This document shows positions 56,201 to 64,000 of a stretch of DNA of 64,000 nt, piece after piece. Below the pieces are notes generated by a model. The model did not search any database. It saw only the letters and a program-made list of their open reading frames with translations, and was not told where the DNA came from. This DNA comes from Neelides folsomi (lineage: Eukaryota; Arthropoda; Collembola; Neelipleona; Neelidae): positions 124,001 through 188,000 of the forward strand of contig JAQGBZ010000001.1 of assembly GCA_034687125.1 (NCBI GenBank), read 5' to 3'. The translations under genes and the position numbers were made by a program. Within the stretch, counting starts at the first letter, position 1. Each line of letters opens with the position of its first letter.

Positions 56201-59200
56201 AAATGTCAGGTAAAATTAGACGGTAATATCTACATTCCAACTCATTTGGGGAGAGGAAGAGAACACCTTTACTTTTATTAGTCTATAAATTACATCCCTT
56301 CTTTTCAATCCTGATCTTTAAAGGACTTCACACATTCAGAACGTTTTCCTTTCACGTGCTTAATCAAAATATATTGATTTTACGCACGTTCTCATTTAGC
56401 TGTTAAAAATACATTTAATTTTATTTTACTTTCATCTACATTTACAACTTTTACTTTTCCCATACTTTTACTTTTACATTATCAATCCGTAATACTGTAA
56501 CTGTAAATTGTGCTTTCTCATGTAACTCTTATTTCAAGAGATTTATAAATGGTTATTGTTGTAAAGTCAAGTAGTTTCTGTGTTTTGTTTGAAAAATTCA
56601 TATGGAGAAAAGTGCAAGTACAAAGGTAGTTTTGAGGGAATTATTTCAAGTGGGATTCTTTTGAGGAAAATGAAGTGGAATGAAGGAGGGACGAATTTCC
56701 CCATTTCCATTCCATTTACGTACCTGTCATAAACACAGAAGATAAATAGGCCCTCGCCGGGTCTCTTTTTTTGTTTCTGCAAGTCATATTACATCACATT
56801 AAGACGAAATGCGTGAGGATTTCCAGGGCTGAGCGTAATAGGGATAGTAATGCTATAGATAGAGCTACACTTGATGAGGAATAGAATGCGCCGGGTCTGA
56901 GGAATGGGACGCCCTATGGGGCACCCCCCTCCGAAGCGAATAAAATCAAAAACAGGAAGGAACCTGGGAATCTTCAAAGGATGTCCAAAGCCCCAGCTCC
57001 AACTCCTATTCTATAAAGGTTAGGGAGATGAGAGTTTGGACACCCTGGCCGGTGTATCCTCCACTCGGCCTTAGCTCCTAATCCACCCAAGACGGAGAGA
57101 ATGGAATGATTTGACCGACCGCGTTTTTTTCCCTTCCTCCACCGCTGAGCCTCCATGGTTGATAAGCCCAACTACTGTGTGGAGGATTTGAGTGCGAATC
57201 TCTCTATGAACGGAACCGTGTAGGGGGGATACCCCCCACATTCGTTCTTTTGATATAACAAAAAAATGCCACGCTGCGATAATAGCTTAGCAGATAGACA
57301 GGGGGTCCCTGAATCCCCATATATAGCCACAGTCTCTCTCACAAAAACTGCAAACTTGCCCAACACTCCGACCTGATCATTCCTCTCCTCATCATCTTCC
57401 TCGTCAGTCCATCAAATTGGTCTCCGAATTTTCAAATTCTCCCCGATCCGAACCCATTAATTGCTCGGGAGCCGGCCGCAAACGACTCGACTTTTTTGAA
57501 ATCGTTGCGTATCTCAATACATGGAGCGGAGGGAGGAAGGGGAGGCGCAAGGAAGTGCAGTGGAGTTTTCCATCCAATCCAATTCCCCTCCCCCAATTAC
57601 CTAATAATATACTCTTTTCAATATTGAAAAATGAAGTGTGGTTCGAGAAGTTTATTGAGCTTGAAGAACTTGATTTGTGTAAAGGTAAGAATCAAGGTGA
57701 AATTGTGAGATTCTTATAGACTCTCAAGTGTATTTTTTACCCCTTCCCTTCCCCATCTCCCTACAAATCTAGACGTAATAATTTTAAAGTGAACACTCCT
57801 TCCAAAAAAACTATGTAAGTAGCCCTTATAGACACTTATTCTAACCATAAAATATATTTAAACCTTTGCCTTGTTATCTTTATACATGTAATATCTGTAC
57901 AGTTTATTTACTCATTCCTCGTAGGATGGGTAGAGTTTCTTGTGAAGTAATGAGCCGCGTAATGCCTTGTATCCAATTTCTAAATAGAAGCTAATAACAT
58001 TTTTGACGAAAGATAAGTTTTGAGATCTTGTTACTCATTATAAAAAAATTAAAAGTCAACTTTAATTCTTGTATTTAAGATATTTCAATATATTTAATAT
58101 ATGAGCATAGATTTCGATGTGATTACATGCAGATACTCTATATGATATAGCTATTAATTAAAGAAGTATTTGTTAAAATCAATTCATTTTATCGTAGTTG
58201 AAACAAGTTGACTTAAAAATTTCTTTTTATTATTTTGATATTATGAAGTTCTTTATAATTCAAAAAGCGTAAGCTGTGAACCGCATCTGGATATTCTGTT
58301 TATGAATTCAACGAAGCATGATGAATAAATTAAATGCTTATTATTTTATATGCTCGAGTATCAAGTTCCACAAAGAGTCCGATCTCTTTCACTTAATATT
58401 TTCATTCACATCCTCATCCTCAATTCACCGGTTCTTTTTGTCCATTCAATGTGGCATCTTTGAGAAGATTTCATCGGATGAAATTGCGTGAGAAATTTTT
58501 ATCCTTCAAACCAAACGCCTTGAACTCGGAGTAATTGTAATTTTATATAAGTGACATTGACAATGATATAAATTCGAGGTATTTTTTTTTATTTTCAGGC
58601 TATTTTTTATCTTGTTTTATATAGAAAACGCATACAAACAGGGTGTGAATTAATTAGATGCATTTCATACTAGTGCAGAAGTATACATAAATTTAATATA
58701 ACGATTTATATTTTCCAGCAAGTTTCATAATAATTCTTAAGGCATCTCCCTGTCTTTTCAACACCTGCCAATTTATTACCCAAGGACGTTAAAGAAGAAG
58801 CCCGAGAAGTTGAAGCGACCGTTGAAATTCCTCTGGCTCTCACCCACAATGACACTAAACCCTTTTTTTCCTCCATATTTTCATTATATTTTTATAGCAT
58901 TAGCTCCTTCGAGGGCATTAAGAAAGGAACAATTGAGCCTACACTCCTCTCGATGCAATAATAATAATGTGTTAAATCATGATAGTCAGGCATGCAAAAC
59001 GAATTATTTTTTTCACCACTCTCACTTGAGAGTTGTCTATTTCTTTATTCCTTTTGAGTAGAATTTCAAGTCTAAATGCCATCTTCACCCAAACCATTAT
59101 CTTTCCTCTGCTGGAACACATTTAGTAGAAATAGTATTCCTATGAGCATGAAAGTGATATGAAAGTAATATCAAAGCGTGCTGTAAAACCGTATTGTAAT

Positions 59201-62200
59201 AAAGCCTAATCCCAACAATTGGTAAAAATGCATCTACGGCCAGTTGGCCACAAGGTTATGCATTATGCATATAGCGTTTACGATAAAATATTCATAAGTT
59301 TATTCTTTTGTATCATTTGGCAATTTAGCAACTCGTCTGGATCTTCAAGGCCCAATGTAATTTATGAGGGAAATTGTATGAAAATTGAACCAGTCTTTTT
59401 AATTCGAGTAATTTATCGGTCTAATTTCCGACTATTTGAACATTTGAAATGAACAAGATAAAAATTATGATTTTTGAAGTAATTCATCCTTGAAATAAAA
59501 TTTATAACCGACAATGTAAAATTCAAGGAATTCTTCTATAATAGTTAATTAACAATAAATTATTTTTTCTCCAATTAATTAAATTTTTATTTCTCTTACA
59601 AGAACCCTTTGTTTCAAGAGGAATGATGAAGTTATGGGAGACGAGAACAAGGAGCCGTTGAGTTGATAGGTTATTAGAGATGGGTTGGGAATTGGTGTTC
59701 CAGGTTATTAGATAAATTATAGGTTCTCTAGTGTTTGCTCAACACTCTTTCGAGTTCAAATGGTGTTTCAATACAAGAGGTACGCCCTTGAGGGCTATTA
59801 ACAATATGGATTACATAGGCCCTTGCTCACTTCCACGGAGTGAAGGGATCCGGACGCACAAGAAGGGCTCAGAGCTCAATTCCCCCAAAGCACAAAGATC
59901 CCCATTGACTCCCTCACAGGTCTTAAGGGCCACTTTTCTTCCAAATAAATAAATAAGTCCACATATTGACATTTCGACTTAACAACTCTCCTCGCTTCCT
60001 TCCGCCCTCAAATGACATTTGACAAAGGACCATTAATTTATTATAGGATTACTTCGATGGTTCTTTCAGATTCTTTCCAATGCCTTTGTGAGCCTTCAAC
60101 AGCTCCCACGTCCAACAAAGTCTATAATATATCTTATTCACCCATTGAAATATCTGGAGGATTATACAAAAAACATGCCACGTAAAGTAAATAAGTGAAA
60201 TATCGAATAAACCTAAAAGTAGTTATATTGTTCCACAACACTACTGTTGAAACTGTTAGTGTGAGCGATTGTATGTTTACAATATTCTGGTTCATTTAAA
60301 TTTATGAAGGAAATGAGTTCGGGCTTCTAAAGGGAAGATTTATTGGAAATATTTCCTTAATGAGCTTTCGACCTAACAATGGCCGACTTGACTTTGAGTA
60401 ATTTTAAGAGGTCAATCAATGGAGCTCCTCATGATCCGATCCTATCAATGACGGCAGAGAAGAAAAACGAGAGATCATATAAGTGAGTAGATATGGGAGC
60501 AGATACTGATGAAGGCTCAAGTAGTCCACAGAACATCCAGTGAAGATGAAAAATGCACTGGTCAGGGCTGGAGTGAAAAATAGATCGTTTTTCATTTCTC
60601 TGACTTGAGACCAGAGTTCGGATCTTGTGAGGTTGAGATGATTGTTCTTCCTCTTTCCTTACTCACTTCTAACAGGGATGACAGTAAAGAACCACCAAAA
60701 AATTAAAGACCTCCTACTGGCTTTTATCTTCCCATCCCTTCCCTGCCCGTCCCACCCTTCCCCAACGTGAGTAATCGTGTACGATGGTGAGAATATGGAC
60801 AATTTTGAGATTGGAGGAATCGCTGGGAAATGTAAAATCCATTATTATCCTTCCGACCTTATCTCCACAACTTGGGTAGACTTACTCCCATACTTACTCC
60901 TTGTAAGCCCACACTCCGTATATGAGATTCTCACGCTGGAAAATGTAAAGGGCCGTACTCTTCGGTCACCGCATGACCGCCTTATACAAAACCGCCCAGC
61001 CCATTACTACACTTCTCAATAATGCCCCCAAGTGTATAACTTGTTTATATAAATCTTCAGCTCGAGTGTCATCTTGGACTTCTTACACACCCATTCCTTT
61101 TGCGGCGAAGGAACTTTGAAGTTCCATCCCTTAGGACACACATAGGAAATATAGGACACATTTTCTTCTCCATTGGCCCCTTTGCCTCCTCCACGACCCT
61201 CTCTGATAATCCTGCCGTCAAACTCAATTGTCAAAAGTGGTGAAAAGGGACGAAGACGACGAGTTGGACATTTTGAGGAAGGAGCAAGTCTTATGTCACA
61301 AGTCGACAGGGTGACTGACAGCTTAAACACCAACTTCCCAGCTCGATCTCACATGTGTCTTTCTTATGCCTATCTCAGGATGAGCCTTTAAATGCCTTCA
61401 GAGTTGTAGGCGCTTGAGAGTCAATTCATGATTTTTCTCACATAGACATTTTCTCTCATTTTCTCGCCTCCTTGTCATTCGGACCTTGAAGCCAGTTCAT
61501 GAAGTCTCACGCAACTTGTATGATAAATATTTGATAAATAACCATGTATTGTGATGAATAAGTATTATGACTAAATACTAATTGTTTTATGAGTTTGCTT
61601 CAGGTGTGAATAACTCGAAAGACACTCCTTCTTCCAAAGGGAAAATGAATCAATTTTGCATATATTTATCATTATTCAGTGTTGGATAAATTATTAATTC
61701 TTATTTTTTCTGTAATGTAAAACTTAAATCTCAATCTTTGAGAGTCTGTAACATACAATGTTTAATAATGTATCATGATAAGGATAATTACATTTAAGAC
61801 ATTTGATTTTAATTTGAAAAACTTTCCAAGATGAGATGGCAAGGGAGCGAATGCTACTCTCTTTGATAGCCAATTTGATTCTAGACTAATAATTAACCCT
61901 TTGTCAATCATCCTCCTAATCTACATTCATTCCTTAGGGGAGGAAATTTTATTGGTTGCGCTCTTCATTGGATTATGCATGCCTTGTGAGCCCATTATTC
62001 CTCGAGGAATTTTTTATTCGCATTTTTACTCTCAATAACACTCGTTGTATGGAGAGGGGCTTAACCTATGAAAATCGCTCGTCCTACCTCTTTGCCACTG
62101 AGACTCTCGTTAAAGCTATGACTATTATCTTAGATGAGAAAAAGTGTTGAATTGATAAGTTTCTTTCCAGTTTCATTCTTTGCCTACCAACCCTAACATT

Positions 62201-64000
62201 ATTCATAATATAAAAATTATGAAAAGCTCGGATATGAATAATACTCCTTTACTAATTGGAAATTACTCGAGAATATCCCAAGGACAAATTTTATTGCGAT
62301 AATTCCAAATTAATTTTTATTAATGATTTTAATTTAAATAAATTTCTGAATAAAAATATAGAATTTATTTCTTGTTGCAAGCTTTATCTTGTATGGTAAA
62401 TTCAGGTAAATATCATAATTTATCTGGTTAAACGATGAGATGTGTTTTAATTATTAGAAAATTAAAGGTTTCGAAGGTCTTTGCATAAAGTATTTTGGGT
62501 AAAGAGAGTTGAGGGAACCTGACCCCAACGGTGGGTCCAAATAATGGAATAGTTTATTGTGGAGGAATCCAATGGGAAAAATGCGGAGTAAAAATGCGGA
62601 GTAAAAATATTTATAAGGGGCAGAGTTATGTAGGTGTAAAAAGGTTCATAATTTACTCGAATAAGTGGAGAGGAAGGTTGGGCGATCATTAGAGTCTCTC
62701 CATGTGTGTTTAGGAAGATTGAAGTTTTTCAGCACAATTGAACGGAGGAGCAAAATTAATCGTCTCACTGATTTTTGACAGAATTCCACAAAGAGGAAGA
62801 AAAGGTAAGGAAAGTCAGGTGGATGGGAACAAAAGGGGGGATAGGGCAAGATGCATTTGGGGCTCTTTGGACTTCTCCAGCCTCTTCCTCATCCCGAAGG
62901 ACCCACATGGAGTTTGGAATTCGGAGATGAAATGAGAAAATTCCAATAAAACTAGAATAACAAGGATCATATAGGAAGTTAACCGAGGTTCGGACTCCAT
63001 ATCCCTCCAGACACCTGAATTTAACTTAAAATAATGGAATATAAAAAGGATTATAAATGCATGGAAAAAACATAGCAGGGAGTCCCCAAATCAAAATTTG
63101 AACATGTCCTGCTGAGCCAGAAGAATTCAAAGCCTTATATCAATATTTTACCATAGTGCTTACGCACATGGTAGTAAATGCATTTGGAATCTTTTGGATT
63201 CATATCATACAACCAATTCCTCATCTACCTCCAATCACAATCTCCTTCTAAGGTTCACGCTTTTAAGGAGAACTTTAATCGAAATTCCTCCTTGACCCTT
63301 TCGCGCCTTTTCTTAATAAAAATCTCATTTGGAACTCGCAAGTTCAAAAATCGAATGAAGTTCAAAATTTTCATTAAAATTGGATCAAATCAGGATCAAA
63401 ACAATTTTTTATTAAGACTCGCATCGAAGCGCTCTGATGAGTTTATTACAAAAAGTTCTCTTTCAGACACGGCAAGTTCAATTTCAAACACATTCCTAAA
63501 TTAATGAGTTTAGATGAGAAGCAGCTTAAAATGCACGAAAGAGGGAAAAACCTCATGCATATTTCCAATGCAAATCCGTTATGATGCATTAAGCCCGGCT
63601 TGGGATTGGTGTGGGACGGAGTTGAATAAAACGCAGGGAAATTTTAGCTCCAAGAAAAACATTCATATTGATGTTTAGGAGAGGCAGAAGCATATTATGA
63701 ATCCATATAAATATACCTTACGTATCTGTATATTAAGTAATAAATACACTCTTTATACCTAAAAAGATGCCAGGAGTTAGAATTTATATTATATACAGGT
63801 ATTTGATATAGGGACTGATATGACTGATGTGTGTTGCGTGATCTCTTCCTTTTCCTTCAGCTCAGCCAATAAGATGTGAACATAAATAACCCTTCCATTT
63901 TGAATATCAAAATTTTTATCCCACCTGCTCAGCTCGCGAGTGTTGGAGCTCCCAAACTCCGAACTTTTATGAGCTAGATAGACATAATAAGGATATATCC
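44218..64000. other. long gene-poor region downstream of opa
   Basis: I found no convincing exon, RNA gene or autonomous transposon here. Open frames such as 48120-48596 (-), 52260-52751 (+), 55498-55854 (-) and 57417-57719 (+) lack recognisable motifs. Small direct duplications occur, for example TGCGGAGTAAAAA twice near 62580-62608 and CAAATAAAAATTA-type copies further upstream at about 37592-37620 inside opa intron 4. The region may hold distal opa enhancers; this is inference. Confidence 0.5.
52007..52022. repeat. 16-bp perfect palindrome
   Basis: ATCTATCTAGATAGAT is its own reverse complement, with partly matching flanks (TTAT...ATAA). It may be chance in AT-rich DNA or the centre of a small foldback. 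Confidence 0.7.

Overview
This is a eukaryotic, AT-rich, gene-poor window. Its one certain protein-coding gene is a Zic/odd-paired (opa) zinc-finger transcription factor on the + strand, with six coding exons spread over about 15.9 kb (25902-41790). The five fingers, the tandem CxW zinc-finger pair, the C-x4-C form of finger 5 and the EWYV-type C-terminus are Zic/Opa hallmarks. Details such as [15 protein letters not shown] and [13 protein letters not shown] point to a protostome, most likely an arthropod. The low GC and compact small introns would fit a crustacean such as a copepod, but the species is inference only.

Layout. 1-4379: no gene seen. 4380-5376: short coding-like fragments on both strands that I cannot assign. 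5459-6910 (-): a broken Helitron Rep/helicase-like open reading frame, with stops and at least one frameshift. 7.1-13.4 kb: no gene seen. 13428-14298 (-): a small three-exon gene that I reconstructed from in-phase splice sites; its family is unknown to me. 14.4-22.7 kb: mostly empty, with one coding-like relic near 21.3 kb. 22746-23115: a foldback/MITE-like element of about 370 bp with long imperfect terminal inverted repeats. 23.3-24.5 kb: a GC-richer island, the best candidate for the opa promoter and a 5' untranslated exon. 25902-41790: opa, including a 12.1 kb intron inside the zinc-finger coding region. 41.8-64 kb: the opa 3' UTR and then a long stretch without recognisable genes.

How it works together. 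The pattern is typical of a developmental regulator: one transcription factor gene in a large non-coding domain, with the long intron and flanks as the likely home of enhancers. The transposon remnants and the unknown small gene lie on the upstream side. Exon borders come from reading-frame continuity, GT-AG sites and remembered Zic/Opa protein features. No alignment or transcript data were available.
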